Counted from the stretch's first letter, positions 1 to 9,034 are shown. The stretch is 64,000 nt of DNA from Clostridia bacterium (GCA_035561135.1 DATMYA010000071.1:142041-206040); one strand, 5' to 3'. The notes: generated by a model from the sequence alone, not told the origin. Program-made: numbers and translations.

Positions 1-1
1 G

Positions 2-52
2 AGCGATGACCCGAGCGGTCTCACGCCGCTGTTGGTGGTAATTAGCGGTTAG
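2..52 (+). CDS. Possible 3' end of a protein-coding gene (partial)
   Basis: Frame 2 is open from the window edge for 16 codons and ends in TAG at 50-52. A terminator-like hairpin follows 13 bases later. The encoded tail is short and hydrophobic (ending LLVVISG) and I recognise no family. The only support is the position of the hairpin, so this could be non-coding. Confidence 0.25.
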   Translation, partial: SDDPSGLTPLLVVISG

Positions 53-64
53 TAGATTAAACAG

Positions 65-85
65 AAGGCCGCCGTTGGCGGCCTT
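65..85 (+). terminator. Rho-independent terminator-like hairpin
   Basis: The 8-bp arms GGCCGCC(+A/T flank) and GGCGGCC enclose a 3-base loop and are followed by TTGTTTGTTGG. It would end transcription of whatever enters from the left edge. Because the stem is symmetrical it could also serve the minus-strand tol-pal operon ending at 175. Confidence 0.6.
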
Positions 86-120
86 GTTTGTTGGCAAACT
101 GTTGCGTGAAAAAGAGAAGC

Positions 121-149
121 GTCGTCCTGAGCGACGCGAAGGATCTGCT
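121..149 (+). repeat. Short dispersed repeat (cctgagcg...cgaaggatct type), copy 1
   Basis: The sequence reads gtcgtcctgagcgacgcg followed by aaggatctgct. It shares the core 'ctgagcg..gcgaaggatct' with copies near 25561, 29577 and 45671 (the last inverted). All four lie between genes. I take them as copies of a REP-like intergenic repeat; its function is unknown. Confidence 0.4.
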
Positions 150-174
150 TTTATCCTCGGCCGATAAACGCCGC

Positions 175-1029
175 CTACCGGCGGCGGGTGGCCGAGGGCT
201 TCGTGCCCGTGACTCCAGCTTTGCGCAGACGCTCGCGTGCCTGCTGTGCCTCAATCGACCGCGGATAGCGCTGCATCAGGCTGTTCAGTTCTCGGACGCC
301 GGCATCGCGCTGTCCGAGTTCGAGCAGCGCATAGCCTTTCTTCAGCTGTGATGCCGCGGCTTTGTTGCCACTCGGATACTGTTCCAGGACCTTGTCATAA
401 TCCTTCACTGCCTGCTCAAAATTTCCCTGCCGATACTCGATGTCCGCGACATAGAACTGAGCGTTGCCCGCAAGCTCCGTTGTTGCATAAAACTTCAGAT
501 AATCGGCGAACTGCCCCATCGCCAGATCGTAGCGGCCGGAGTTGTAATCACGTAGCGCGTTGTTGTAGAGGACGTCGGCCGGAGGTGCCGCGGGAGGGGC
601 GAGAGCCGCACCCATCCCAGGCTGCGCGGCGTTCAAGTTTTCGCTCGCGGCGTTCATGTCGTCGAGCTGTTTGCTCAACTTTGCCATGCGCGCTTTCATC
701 TCGTCGAGCGAGTCATGCAACGACTGCACCTGTCCTGAGACCTGGTCGATCTTTGCCTGTGTGTTTGTGTTCTCTTGTTGCAGGGAACGCTGCACGGTAT
801 CGACGCTGGCGGCAAGCTTGTTGACGTTATCTGTGCTTTGCTCGATCAGGTTCCGCATCACGCCCATGCGTTCGTCAAACGTCTGCTGCATGCGCGCCAT
901 CTGGTCGGACAGAGCCTGCACCTGTGTTTGAAGCTGGACGATCTCTTTGCTGACGGCGAAAGCCGGGGTTACCGGCCCGATGAGCATCGCCAGCACTGCA
1001 ATCAAAGCGATTAGTTTCTGAGATTTCAT
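175..1029 (-). CDS. cpoB: Tol-Pal accessory protein CpoB/YbgF
   Basis: This periplasmic partner of the Tol-Pal machine is thought to coordinate outer-membrane constriction with peptidoglycan synthesis. The 284-residue product has a signal peptide (residues 1-25, ending PAFA) and a long coiled coil rich in Q, M and L (about 28-140) that in CpoB mediates trimerisation. An Ala/Pro linker follows, then TPR repeats (about 155-270) with the typical 'YNNALRDYNSGRYDLAMGQF' start. The ATG at 1029 is chosen because it begins the signal peptide; an in-frame start at 1140 would bury it. It is last in the operon, about 170 bases after pal, with a hairpin between. The family assignment is firm from order and architecture, but the exact role is inferred from E. 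coli. Confidence 0.87.
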   Translation of the reverse strand: MKSQKLIALIAVLAMLIGPVTPAFAVSKEIVQLQTQVQALSDQMARMQQTFDERMGVMRNLIEQSTDNVNKLAASVDTVQRSLQQENTNTQAKIDQVSGQVQSLHDSLDEMKARMAKLSKQLDDMNAASENLNAAQPGMGAALAPPAAPPADVLYNNALRDYNSGRYDLAMGQFADYLKFYATTELAGNAQFYVADIEYRQGNFEQAVKDYDKVLEQYPSGNKAAASQLKKGYALLELGQRDAGVRELNSLMQRYPRSIEAQQARERLRKAGVTGTKPSATRRR

Positions 1030-1162
1030 AAGGCTGTCCAGTTTGATGCCGAACTGCTGCTTCCCGGCAAATATGGTCGGAGCAGGAAGGCGAGTTAGCC
1101 AGACCTGCAGGACTGCGTTGATGTCCGCTTTGGAGAGCAAACCATAGCGGTCGTGAAATGTG

Positions 1163-1189
1163 CCCGGAGCGTCCGTAGGGCGCTCCGGG
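1163..1189. repeat. Inverted repeat between pal and cpoB
   Basis: Perfect 9-bp arms CCCGGAGCG and CGCTCCGGG surround a 9-base loop. There is no clear T-run on the minus strand, so it looks more like an mRNA-stabilising or attenuating hairpin that separates pal from cpoB than a full terminator. Confidence 0.55.
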
Positions 1190-1200
1190 TCGTGTTGTAT

Positions 1201-1923
1201 CTATTTGGCTAGAACGAAGTGCGCGCGGCGGTTTTGCTGCCAGCACTGCTCCGTGCTGTCCGTGCAAGACGGCTTTTCCTTGCCATAGCTGATCGTGCGA
1301 ATGCGTTCCGCCGGTACGCCTAACTGCACCAGCATCTGCTTCGCCGAGTTGGCGCGATTGTCGCCCAGCGCCAGGTTGTATTCCGTCGAGCCACGCTCGT
1401 CGCAATGACCTTCGACCGTGAACGTCATGTTCGGGTGGGCCGCAAGGAAACTCGCATTCTGCTGGAGCACCTGTTGGTCAGCCGTGCGAACATCGTACTT
1501 GTCGTAGTCGTAGTAGATGTCTTTTACGTTCTGCGCGAACAACTGTTCGTCCGTCAGGCTCGGAGCGGCGGGCGGAGGTGGCGGAGGCGGTTGCGTCACA
1601 GTGACGCGGGCGGTTGCGTCGATGCTGCCGCCGGGACCTTTCGCCGTCAAGCGATACGTTGTCGAGTCCGTTGGCGAAACGCTGCTGGAACCGCTTACGT
1701 CCACTTTGCCAACAGATTCAATGGTGACTTCCGTCGCGTTCTGCGTCGTCCAAGTCAGCGTCGTTGACTGACCCGCCTGGATGGTCGCCGGATTCGCCGA
1801 CAAAGAAGCAGTCGGAGACGGCGGGGGCGGCGGAGGCGCGGGGGGCGCGGCCGGAGTTTTCTTTTTGCAACCTGCGACGAGTAACAAAGAAGCTAATGCC
1901 AACACCAGGAACACCCACTTCAT
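1201..1923 (-). CDS. pal: Peptidoglycan-associated lipoprotein Pal with extra Ig-like domain
   Basis: Pal anchors the outer membrane to peptidoglycan and is the outer-membrane end of Tol-Pal. The 240-residue precursor begins with a lipoprotein signal whose lipobox LVAGC puts the acylated Cys at residue 19, then a Pro-rich linker. A beta-rich Ig/PKD-like module (about 38-110, 'SLSANPATIQAGQSTTLTW') is not present in E. coli Pal. The C-terminal OmpA-type peptidoglycan-binding domain (about 135-240) includes 'VEGHCDERGSTEYN' and 'GDNRANSAKQML'. I chose the ATG at 1923, which starts the signal peptide. A GTG five codons upstream with a closer GGAGGG is a possible alternative. It sits between tolB and cpoB in the operon. 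Confidence 0.93.
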   Translation of the reverse strand: MKWVFLVLALASLLLVAGCKKKTPAAPPAPPPPPPSPTASLSANPATIQAGQSTTLTWTTQNATEVTIESVGKVDVSGSSSVSPTDSTTYRLTAKGPGGSIDATARVTVTQPPPPPPPAAPSLTDEQLFAQNVKDIYYDYDKYDVRTADQQVLQQNASFLAAHPNMTFTVEGHCDERGSTEYNLALGDNRANSAKQMLVQLGVPAERIRTISYGKEKPSCTDSTEQCWQQNRRAHFVLAK

Positions 1924-2112
1924 CCTGCTGTGATTCACCTCATACCCTCCATGCGAGAAATCTCGCAAACACTTGGTCTGTGGAGCTGTCCTCTTTCGTT
2001 CGCGCGTACTGGCTGGAACTGCCAAAAACGCACCGGGGCTGCTCCGTGGTTACGTTTTATGAGTCCAATACCGGATCCCGTTTGCCGTCACAACCTGCTA
2101 CAAGGAATCCTA

Positions 2113-3441
2113 CTACTTGAAACTCCAATTCGGCTGTGAGTTTTTTCCATCACTTGTCAGCCGCTTCTGTTGGCTGCCGTCCGCGAGCATCGTCCATATC
2201 TGGTCGCCACCTGCGCGATCCGACTGGAAGACCAGATGCCTGCCGTCCGGCGACCATGACGGGAAGTCATTGCGACCGCCATCGTGGGTCAACTGCACCC
2301 ACTGGCGACTTGCTACATCCATGATGTAGATATCCTGCGCACCCGGCGCGCCCGGCCCGTAATGACGTATCCAGGCAAACGCAAGGAACTGTCCATTGGG
2401 CGACCACGAGGGCGATACCGCGTAGCCTTCATCTGTGAGGCGCTGCAAATTGGTGCCGTCGGAATCCATCACATAGATCTGCGGCAGCCCGGTGCGTCCG
2501 CTGACGAACGCGATTTGCGAGCCGGTCTTCGGGTTCCACACGGGCGACACATCCGGCCCCTTGTAGGCCGTAATGCGCTTAAGCCCGCTGCCGTTTGCGT
2601 CCACTGTATAAATTTCTGGATCGCCGCTTCGTGATGATGAGAACGCCAGCCTGGTTCCATCCGGCGACCATGCGGGAGACAGGTTGGTCCCGCCGAAGGA
2701 AGGGAAGCTCACCAGGCGCCCAAGCTCCATCGACCACATCATTACGTTCGGGCCGCCTCTTGCGAAGGACGAGAACGCCAACCGCGAGTTGTCCGGCGAG
2801 ATTCGCGGCGAGAGCGAAATCGAGCCCATCCGCGTTACCGCGTGCTGGTTCGCGCCGTCGTAGTCCATCGACCAGACTTCTTTGCTTCCTGCCCGCGCAC
2901 TAACAAAAAAAATCTTGCTCTCTGTAATCCCCTGTATGCCGCCGCCAAGCCGGAAGATGATCTCGTTGGCGAAGCGGTGTGCGATCGCGCGCGCATTGTC
3001 TGCGGAAGCGCTCTCGCGATATTGCTTGCCGAGCACCTGCGGCGATTGCGCATTCTTTACGTCGTAGAGCCAGCCCTGCACGGCGACTTGTCCGCCGCCC
3101 ACGCCAAGATTTCCAAACGCGAGCATACTGGCGTTTGGGGGAGGATTGCCCCAAGCTTCCAGCCTGACATCGGCCGGGGAGCCAAACCGTCCAAGCGGGT
3201 AGAAGCTCTTCGAAACCATCTCGAAAATTCCGGCCTGTTCGAGGTCGTTCCACAGCGTACTGTTGAAAGCCGTGAGAAGCTCCGCAGTCTGCGTCTCCGT
3301 GCTGGCCGCAGCAAAGTCAGGCGCAGATACTCGGATCTTCTCCACTCCGAGCCCGGTGCCGGTGCGGATCCAGTCCTGCTGTGCCATGGCAGAGCAGGCA
3401 AAAAGAAGAAGAAAAAACAGACTCGTTAGATATCGCCTCAT
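2113..3441 (-). CDS. tolB: Tol-Pal periplasmic protein TolB
   Basis: TolB is the periplasmic protein that binds Pal and is released by the TolQRA motor. The 442-residue product has a signal peptide (about 1-20, ending CSAMA). An N-terminal alpha/beta TolB domain follows (about 22-150), then a C-terminal six-bladed propeller (about 165-442). The propeller shows repeated blade motifs such as 'LSPRISPDNSRLAFSS', 'SPAWSPDGTRLAFSS' and 'PSWSPDGRHLVFQS'. Length and order match the family. The start codon is 55 bases after the stop of the tolA/tonB-like gene, in the same direction. No key element appears to be missing. Confidence 0.95.
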   Translation of the reverse strand: MRRYLTSLFFLLLFACSAMAQQDWIRTGTGLGVEKIRVSAPDFAAASTETQTAELLTAFNSTLWNDLEQAGIFEMVSKSFYPLGRFGSPADVRLEAWGNPPPNASMLAFGNLGVGGGQVAVQGWLYDVKNAQSPQVLGKQYRESASADNARAIAHRFANEIIFRLGGGIQGITESKIFFVSARAGSKEVWSMDYDGANQHAVTRMGSISLSPRISPDNSRLAFSSFARGGPNVMMWSMELGRLVSFPSFGGTNLSPAWSPDGTRLAFSSSRSGDPEIYTVDANGSGLKRITAYKGPDVSPVWNPKTGSQIAFVSGRTGLPQIYVMDSDGTNLQRLTDEGYAVSPSWSPNGQFLAFAWIRHYGPGAPGAQDIYIMDVASRQWVQLTHDGGRNDFPSWSPDGRHLVFQSDRAGGDQIWTMLADGSQQKRLTSDGKNSQPNWSFK

Positions 3442-3495
3442 CCCTCGTCCTGTCCTCGTGCGTCCGGCGAAGATCGCCGAAGCAGTGCTGCATCT

Positions 3496-4284
3496 CTATC
3501 TCTTGTAATCGAACCAGAACTCCACAGCGACGCTACTGCCGCGATAGTCGCCGGGCAACGGACCGAAGGTGTCAATCCGTTGCAATGCCCGCATAGCCGA
3601 CTGATCCAGTGCCGGGATACCGCTCGACTGCTCCACTTTCACGTTCTTCGGAGAGCCCGACCTGCCGATTTCAAAGTAGATGTAAACCCTGCGCGCCGTT
3701 GAAATGCTCGGATCGATTTCGTACTTCAGCCAGTTCTCCGAAACTTTCTTGCGCACCACATCGACGTACCACGAATAACGGCTACCGAAATCTCCGCCGC
3801 CGCCGCTGAAGCCGAAACCGCCTTTTGCGCCGCCGGAATTGAACACGCCATACGGCCCGCTTACGGGACCGCCCTGGCCGAACGGAATTTTGTTATCGAC
3901 GGTCGCCGTTTCGCGTGGCGCTTCCCTGGCCGGAGTTGGCGTGGTCACTTTCGGTGCCGGTTTGCGCTTTGTCTCCTTGTCGGGAATCGGCACAGCATCC
4001 GGCTCTTTCACTTCCTCTTTCGGCAAGGATTGGGTCAGCCCCTTCGACTCGGTCGCCAGAACGTTCGTCGCCTCCGGATTCGCCGGCAACGGCACGCTGT
4101 TCACCAGTGTGGCACTCATCGCGCCACCGCCGCTGCCCGCTCCGCCCCAGCTTTCGCCCGTGCCGCCTGTTAGCACGGCGTAGAGCAGCAAGCTGCCAAA
4201 TAGCAATACATGCAGCGCCAGCGAGACGGCCAGCGGGCGTCGCCAGTCGTCGCGTTCTTCGAATATGTCAGCGTTGACCGGCAT
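3496..4284 (-). CDS. TonB/TolA-type energy transducer
   Basis: The protein carries proton-motive energy from TolQ-TolR to the outer-membrane partners. The 262-residue product has a short cytoplasmic head and one transmembrane helix (about 19-41). A long Pro/Lys/Thr-rich and then Gly-rich periplasmic stretch (about 45-165) leads to a C-terminal TonB-like domain (about 170-262; 'VYIYFEIGRSGSPKNVKVEQ'). The fold is TonB_C rather than classical TolA domain III, but its place between tolR and tolB means it most likely works as TolA. Its ATG follows the tolR stop with no gap, implying translational coupling. Calling it tolA would be an inference from context. Confidence 0.85.
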   Translation of the reverse strand: MPVNADIFEERDDWRRPLAVSLALHVLLFGSLLLYAVLTGGTGESWGGAGSGGGAMSATLVNSVPLPANPEATNVLATESKGLTQSLPKEEVKEPDAVPIPDKETKRKPAPKVTTPTPAREAPRETATVDNKIPFGQGGPVSGPYGVFNSGGAKGGFGFSGGGGDFGSRYSWYVDVVRKKVSENWLKYEIDPSISTARRVYIYFEIGRSGSPKNVKVEQSSGIPALDQSAMRALQRIDTFGPLPGDYRGSSVAVEFWFDYKR

Positions 4285-4716
4285 CTATCTTGCGCTCGTC
4301 CCCTTGTCGTTCAGCGGCTGAGTCACGATGCTCACGTTCGTGATGCCGGTAGACTTCACGGCGTCCATCACGGTTGCGAAAGCGCCGAAGGGCACGTTCT
4401 CGTCAGAACGCACGAAGATGGACTGCCGCTCGGGGTCGCGCATCTTCTGCCTCAGCTTGTCCCCAATCTCGTTGATGTTGACCGCATCATTGCCGAGGAA
4501 TACTCGCTGCTGCCGGTCGATGGAGATGACGACGCGCTCCTCCGTGATTTCCTTCACCGTGCGCGTCTTTGGCACATCAACCTCAATGCCGGATTGCAGC
4601 ACGGGCGCCGTCACCATGAAGATGATTAGCAGCACCAGCACCACGTCGACAAAGGGCGTCACGTTGATGTCGGCGAGTGAACTCTGCGTTCGGCCTTGAT
4701 TGTTTGTGAACGCCAT
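4285..4716 (-). CDS. tolR: TolR/ExbD-type biopolymer transport protein
   Basis: This inner-membrane protein is the rotor-core partner of TolQ. The 143-residue product has one transmembrane helix (about 18-38) with the conserved membrane Asp in 'INVTPFVDVVLVLLIIFMV'. A periplasmic ExbD/TolR domain follows ('ISIDRQQRVFLGNDAVN'). I chose the ATG at 4716, which gives the usual short cytoplasmic tail. An in-frame start at 4770 would overlap tolQ and add a non-homologous Arg-rich leader. It begins 10 bases after the tolQ stop, and its own stop abuts the next gene. Confidence 0.94.
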   Translation of the reverse strand: MAFTNNQGRTQSSLADINVTPFVDVVLVLLIIFMVTAPVLQSGIEVDVPKTRTVKEITEERVVISIDRQQRVFLGNDAVNINEIGDKLRQKMRDPERQSIFVRSDENVPFGAFATVMDAVKSTGITNVSIVTQPLNDKGTSAR

Positions 4717-4726
4717 CGCTGCCGCC

Positions 4727-5422
4727 TTATCTCTGCTCCGGCGTGGTCGGCTGCGCACGCTCGACGGCATTCATCAGTTCCAAACTGAAGTCGTCCATGC
4801 GTGAGCCGAACTGCCGAATCTCGTTCAGGAAGTAGTTGTAGGCGATCACGGCTGGTATAGCGGCAAACAAGCCTGCCGCGGTTGTGATCAGCGCCTCGGA
4901 AACTCCTGGCGCAACCGCGCGCAGCGTAGCTGCACCGGCCGTGCCCAGTCCATGGAAGGCATCGATGATGCCCCAAACGGTGCCGAACAGACCGATGAAC
5001 GGAGTCACCGAACCTGTCGTGGCAAGCCAGGGCAGCCTGCGCTCCAACCGGCTCAACTCTTCGCTGGAAGCGATTTGCATTGCCCTTTGCATGGAAGCCG
5101 TATTGCGTGCGCCAGCAGGGCCCTGCCGCCGCAACTCTTCGTACGCGCCTTCAAGCACGGAGACAAGCGGACTTGGCTTGAACTGCTCTGCAACCGCAGC
5201 CACGTCCTGCATGCGACCCGACTTGCGGAATGCGCGAAGGAAACGGCTACTCTGCACACGTGCGCGACGGAAAAGTCCCCACTTGGAAACGATGACCGCC
5301 CACGAGAACAGACTGGACAACAGCAGGATGATGAGTATTAGCTTGGCGACCGGACCGGTTTGCAGGACCAGGTTTGTGATTTCGCCGCCAATGGCATTCG
5401 CCAGCAACAAGGATTGAACCAT
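4727..5422 (-). CDS. tolQ: TolQ/ExbB/MotA-family proton channel
   Basis: This inner-membrane stator of the Tol motor conducts protons with TolR. The 231-residue product has three predicted membrane helices (about 22-44, 135-160 and 170-195). The conserved family region reads 'LATTGSVTPFIGLFGTVWGI' and 'PGVSEALITTAAGLFAAIPA'. It is the first gene of the minus-strand operon. A perfect TATAAT lies on the minus strand about 40 bases upstream. Family membership is certain; TolQ rather than ExbB is inferred from the tolB and pal genes downstream. Confidence 0.94.
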   Translation of the reverse strand: MVQSLLLANAIGGEITNLVLQTGPVAKLILIILLLSSLFSWAVIVSKWGLFRRARVQSSRFLRAFRKSGRMQDVAAVAEQFKPSPLVSVLEGAYEELRRQGPAGARNTASMQRAMQIASSEELSRLERRLPWLATTGSVTPFIGLFGTVWGIIDAFHGLGTAGAATLRAVAPGVSEALITTAAGLFAAIPAVIAYNYFLNEIRQFGSRMDDFSLELMNAVERAQPTTPEQR

Positions 5423-5792
5423 TTCACTCTCAGTCAGGTGTGCTAAAAAGCGCAGCTCTCATTATAGATAAGACATCCGCCCATAGCACTGAAACGTTGT
5501 CCGTTGGACTGCGTCTATCACGCGTTTAACCGGCGAATTCTCGGCTCTAGAACCGGATTGGTTACTAAAGTGTATGACCCGCTCGCCGGGCGAGGCGCGT
5601 CGATGTTTGCAGTGTGTGCCTGTTGCTATAGTTGTAACACTCATTGTGCTCGTTGCGGCACAGCGGTATACCTGAATTCTCGCTTTCGATAACTGCAGAG
5701 ATGCGCCCTTCTTCGCGGAGTTCGAAGCTGCGGAGCCTGTGCCAATGCTGTGGTATCCTTCGCTCAACTTTTTGAGGCGAAGAGGGTCTGCG
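5423..5792. other. Divergent intergenic region tolQ-recN
   Basis: These 370 bases separate two divergent genes. I see the tolQ -10 box, no convincing ORF, RNA gene or long hairpin, and near the recN end the run 'ttttgaggcgaagagggtctgcg' that provides its ribosome-binding site. I could not identify the recN promoter. Confidence 0.5.
5461..5466 (-). promoter_or_regulatory. Candidate -10 box of the tol-pal operon
   Basis: The minus strand reads TATAAT, a perfect sigma-70 type -10, giving a predicted leader of about 33 bases before tolQ. No good -35 lies 16-18 bases upstream (the best is GTGCTA), so the call rests on the -10 and its position. Confidence 0.4.
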
Positions 5793-7481
5793 GTGCTCGT
5801 CGAACTGAGGGTCGAAAACTACGCGGTCATCGATAACGTGGTCGTCGAGTTCGCCCCCGGACTTAACCTTTTGACCGGCGAAACCGGCGCGGGCAAATCC
5901 ATCCTCATCGACGCTCTCGCGCTCCTGCTCGGCGAAAAAGCATTCACGGACGCGATTCGCCATGGCGCTGAGAAGGCAGTTGTTGCCGCAGTCTTCGAGC
6001 CGGAATCGTCCGTTGTTCCGGTACTGGAAGCTAACGGCTTGGATTACGACGGCGCTCAGTTAATCGTTCGTCGCGAAATTCTTTCCAGCGGCAAGGGCCG
6101 AGTCTTCATCAATAACCAGCCCGCGACGGTGGCGGTTCTCAAGCAGTTGGCCGCACACCTTGCAATCATCCACGCCCAGAACGAATCGATTCTCGCCTTC
6201 GACGCCGAGCATCGGCTTGCGCTGCTTGATGCCGCCGCTGCGCTCGAGACCAGTGCTGTCGCCGCGGCACACAGCGCCTGGCGTGCCGTTCGTCGCCGCA
6301 TCGGCGATCTCGAGCAGGACGAACAGGATCGCCTGCGCCTGCTCGACCTCTGGAAATTCCAACTAAAGGAGATAGACGCCGCCGATCCCGAGCCGGATGA
6401 AGATCAGCGCCTCGAATCAGAAAAGCGCGTCCTCGGCAACGCCGAGCGTGTCTTCGCAGCGGCGTCGGGAGCCTTCGACAGTTTGTATGACGGTGATGCC
6501 TCCGCGGCAGCTTCCATGCGCGCCGCCACCCGGCAACTTGAAGAACTTGTCCGCTTCGACTCCAAGTTCCAGGAGACATTGCAGAATTTGGAATCGGCCC
6601 GCATTACAGTCGAAGACATCAGTATCACTCTGCGCGACTACGCCGACGGCATTGACGCCTCGCCCGAACGCCTCGCCGAAGTCGAAGACCGCCTCGCTAC
6701 GCTCGACCGTCTCCGCCGCAAATACGGCCAGACGCTCACCGAAGTTCTGGCCTATGCCGAGGACCTCCGCCGCAAACTGAACGAGATGGAGAATAAGGAC
6801 GAGGTGATTCGCGAACTGCGCATCGAACTCGCGCACGCCGCCGAGGCCTATTTGAAAGCAGCGCGCACTCTATCACTCAAGCGATACGAAGCCGCACGCA
6901 GGCTCGAAAAGACGGTCGAGGCCGAGATCAACGATCTCGCAATGAAGGCGCGTTTCAAAATCGAAGTGTCGGGTAGCGACGAAGAAGGGAACTGGGCGCC
7001 GACCGGTTTCGATTCCGTTGCATATCTGATCTCGGCCAATCCGGGCGAGCCGCTTGGCCCTATCGAGCACATCGCCTCTGGCGGCGAACTCTCTCGCGTG
7101 ATGCTCGCGCTCAAAGCCAGCGTAGAAGCCGGCAAAACCGCGTCCACCCGCAAGTCCGACTCCGGCGCGCAGCGCACACTGGTATTCGACGAGATTGACG
7201 CTGGCATCGGCGGGCGCGCCGCCGAAGCCGTTGGCCGCAAGCTGAAGCAGTTGTCGCGAACCAAGCAGGTTCTCTGCATCACGCACCTGCCGCAAATCGC
7301 GTCCTTTGCAGATCAGCATTTCCTCATCGACAAGCGTGAGAGCAATGGACGGACTCGCACCTCCATCCGCGCACTCGAAGTCCGGGAACGCACCCATGAA
7401 ATCGCTCGCATGCTCTCCGGCGCGAAGCTCACAGAAGCGTCACTCAAGAATGCGGAAGCCATGTTGAAGGCAAACGCATAG
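5793..7481 (+). CDS. recN: DNA repair protein RecN
   Basis: RecN is an SMC-like ATPase that acts early in double-strand-break repair. The 562-residue product has an N-terminal ATPase half with Walker A GETGAGKS (about residue 32). Two long coiled-coil arms (about 150-360) follow. The C-terminal half carries the signature 'IASGGELSRVMLALK', Walker B 'TLVFDEIDAGIGG' and 'VLCITHLPQIA'. I chose the GTG at 5793 because it places the conserved 'LVELRVENYAVIDNV' at the N-terminus behind an AGAGGG site. An in-frame ATG at 5739 would add 18 unrelated residues. It is apparently monocistronic and complete. Confidence 0.95.
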   Translation: MLVELRVENYAVIDNVVVEFAPGLNLLTGETGAGKSILIDALALLLGEKAFTDAIRHGAEKAVVAAVFEPESSVVPVLEANGLDYDGAQLIVRREILSSGKGRVFINNQPATVAVLKQLAAHLAIIHAQNESILAFDAEHRLALLDAAAALETSAVAAAHSAWRAVRRRIGDLEQDEQDRLRLLDLWKFQLKEIDAADPEPDEDQRLESEKRVLGNAERVFAAASGAFDSLYDGDASAAASMRAATRQLEELVRFDSKFQETLQNLESARITVEDISITLRDYADGIDASPERLAEVEDRLATLDRLRRKYGQTLTEVLAYAEDLRRKLNEMENKDEVIRELRIELAHAAEAYLKAARTLSLKRYEAARRLEKTVEAEINDLAMKARFKIEVSGSDEEGNWAPTGFDSVAYLISANPGEPLGPIEHIASGGELSRVMLALKASVEAGKTASTRKSDSGAQRTLVFDEIDAGIGGRAAEAVGRKLKQLSRTKQVLCITHLPQIASFADQHFLIDKRESNGRTRTSIRALEVRERTHEIARMLSGAKLTEASLKNAEAMLKANA

Positions 7482-7716
7482 CACTCCTAAAAACCTACAA
7501 TTGGCCCCCAGACTCCAGATCGTTCAAGGTTGAAGTTGGGAGTGTGCGCTGGCCAGCGCACATTAAGGCCATTGCGTATGACTCGGCTTGTGACTAGTGT
7601 TTTGCGCGGCCGGTTTCGTGCGCCGGTGGCTTGAGCTATTTCCGAAAAGTTAATCCCTGAACCTCCATCGGTAATCGTCGGCTCCTCGGCATATTCCACC
7701 CGAACCGGAGGACACC

Positions 7717-8805
7717 ATGACTACTGCTCGCAACCGACTACTCCTGGTCGTGCTGACACTGGCGACACTAACCCTGCTTCCTACCAGCGCCGAGGCGCAA
7801 CACTACAGTACGAGAAGGCTCGTTTCTGACATTCCGGGCTTCGCTGTCACTACGGACAAAAATCTTGTGAATGCCTGGGGAATAGATCGCAGTCCGACAG
7901 GACCGTGGTGGGTTGCGGATAACGGCACAGGAGTCTCGACCCTGTACAACGGAGCGGGCCAGCCATTTCCGCTTGCCGCGCCGCTGGTCGTAACGATTCC
8001 GGCGGCGAGCGGCACGTCAGCTCCGACCGGTTTGGTTTTCAATGGGACGATGGATTTCGCTGTCGAGCCGGGGAAGCCGGCCATCTTCATCTTCGTGACG
8101 GAAGGCGGCACCATCGCCGGGTGGAACCCGCAGGTGAATCCGACGACGGCCGTGCAGGTGGTCGACAACTCAGGGAAGGCTATCTACAAGGGCGCCACCA
8201 TAGCGCAGCACCTGGGCTCGAACCTGTTGTACGCCGCCAATTTCTTCAGCGGACAAATTGAGGTTTACGACAGCAGCTTTCATCCGGTCGATCTCGGCTC
8301 TGGGGCTTTTGTGGATTCCACCTTGCCTGAGGGATTCGCTCCCTTCAACGTGAGATTGGTGGGCAATCGGATTTACGTTGCCTATGCCAAGCAGGATGCC
8401 GAGAAGAAAGATGAAGTCGCGGGTGCGGGACTTGGCTTTGTGGACGCCTTCACGCCCGGCGGCAAGCTGATCATGCGTCTCAAGACTGGACACTGGCTCA
8501 ATGCGCCATGGGGTATCACGCGCGCTCCCGCCGGCTTCGGCAAGTTCTCAGGCAAGCTCCTGATAGGCAATTTCGGTAGTGGAAAGATCGCCGCCTACAA
8601 TCCGCGAACAGGAAACTTCAGAGGACTGCTGCGCAATTCGAAGGGAAAGCCAATTCAGATAGACGGTCTGTGGGCACTCGTGTTCGGCAACGGCGCGCTG
8701 GCCGGACCGGCGACGACGTTGTTCTTCTCCGCCGGTATTGACGACGAAGCACACGGGTTATTCGGGACCATCCGGCCAACCTGCTGCGGCTTCGGGGTGC
8801 GGTGA
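7717..8805 (+). CDS. Secreted TIGR03118-type beta-propeller protein
   Basis: A 362-residue exported protein of unknown function. A signal peptide (about 1-27, ending SAEAQ) precedes a beta-rich body. The motifs 'LVNAWGIDRSPTGPWWVADN' and 'NAPWGITRAPAGFGKFSG' are those I associate with the TIGR03118 family, which is common in acidobacteria and planctomycetes. The ATG follows a strong GGAGG at the right spacing. It stands alone, with over 200 bases on either side, and nothing nearby points to a substrate. The family call is by recognition; the function is unknown. Confidence 0.75.
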   Translation: MTTARNRLLLVVLTLATLTLLPTSAEAQHYSTRRLVSDIPGFAVTTDKNLVNAWGIDRSPTGPWWVADNGTGVSTLYNGAGQPFPLAAPLVVTIPAASGTSAPTGLVFNGTMDFAVEPGKPAIFIFVTEGGTIAGWNPQVNPTTAVQVVDNSGKAIYKGATIAQHLGSNLLYAANFFSGQIEVYDSSFHPVDLGSGAFVDSTLPEGFAPFNVRLVGNRIYVAYAKQDAEKKDEVAGAGLGFVDAFTPGGKLIMRLKTGHWLNAPWGITRAPAGFGKFSGKLLIGNFGSGKIAAYNPRTGNFRGLLRNSKGKPIQIDGLWALVFGNGALAGPATTLFFSAGIDDEAHGLFGTIRPTCCGFGVR

Positions 8806-8993
8806 CACATTGAGGCAGCGGGCGAGTGGCACACGGCGGAAGGTGCCGCTCGTCCGTCTCAAGGAGTGCGAGTTCAGGACTAGCCGAAGGCCGCGCGCTG
8901 TTCACCTTTAAAAGCAAGCCTGTCAATGCTAATTCCAGCACATTCTATGCTTTACGCTGTTTTTACCGGGGCGGAGTGTTGTACTTTTCCCAA

Positions 8994-9022
8994 TTAAGAA
9001 CGCTGGCCTTCTCGCGTATACT
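8994..9022 (+). promoter_or_regulatory. Candidate sigma-70 promoter of ispH
   Basis: TTAAGA at 8994-8999 and TATACT at 9017-9022 are separated by exactly 17 bases. Transcription would start about 9028-9030, only some 5 bases before the ispH ATG at 9035, so the message would be nearly leaderless. Confidence 0.45.
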
Positions 9023-9034
9023 AGACAGGTTGCC

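Noticed and set aside
5727..5745. Second sigma-54-like element on the minus strand (GG and GC 10 bases apart) upstream of tolQ
   Set aside because: Two mismatches in the -12 half and about 300 bases from tolQ, which has its own better -10. Likely chance.
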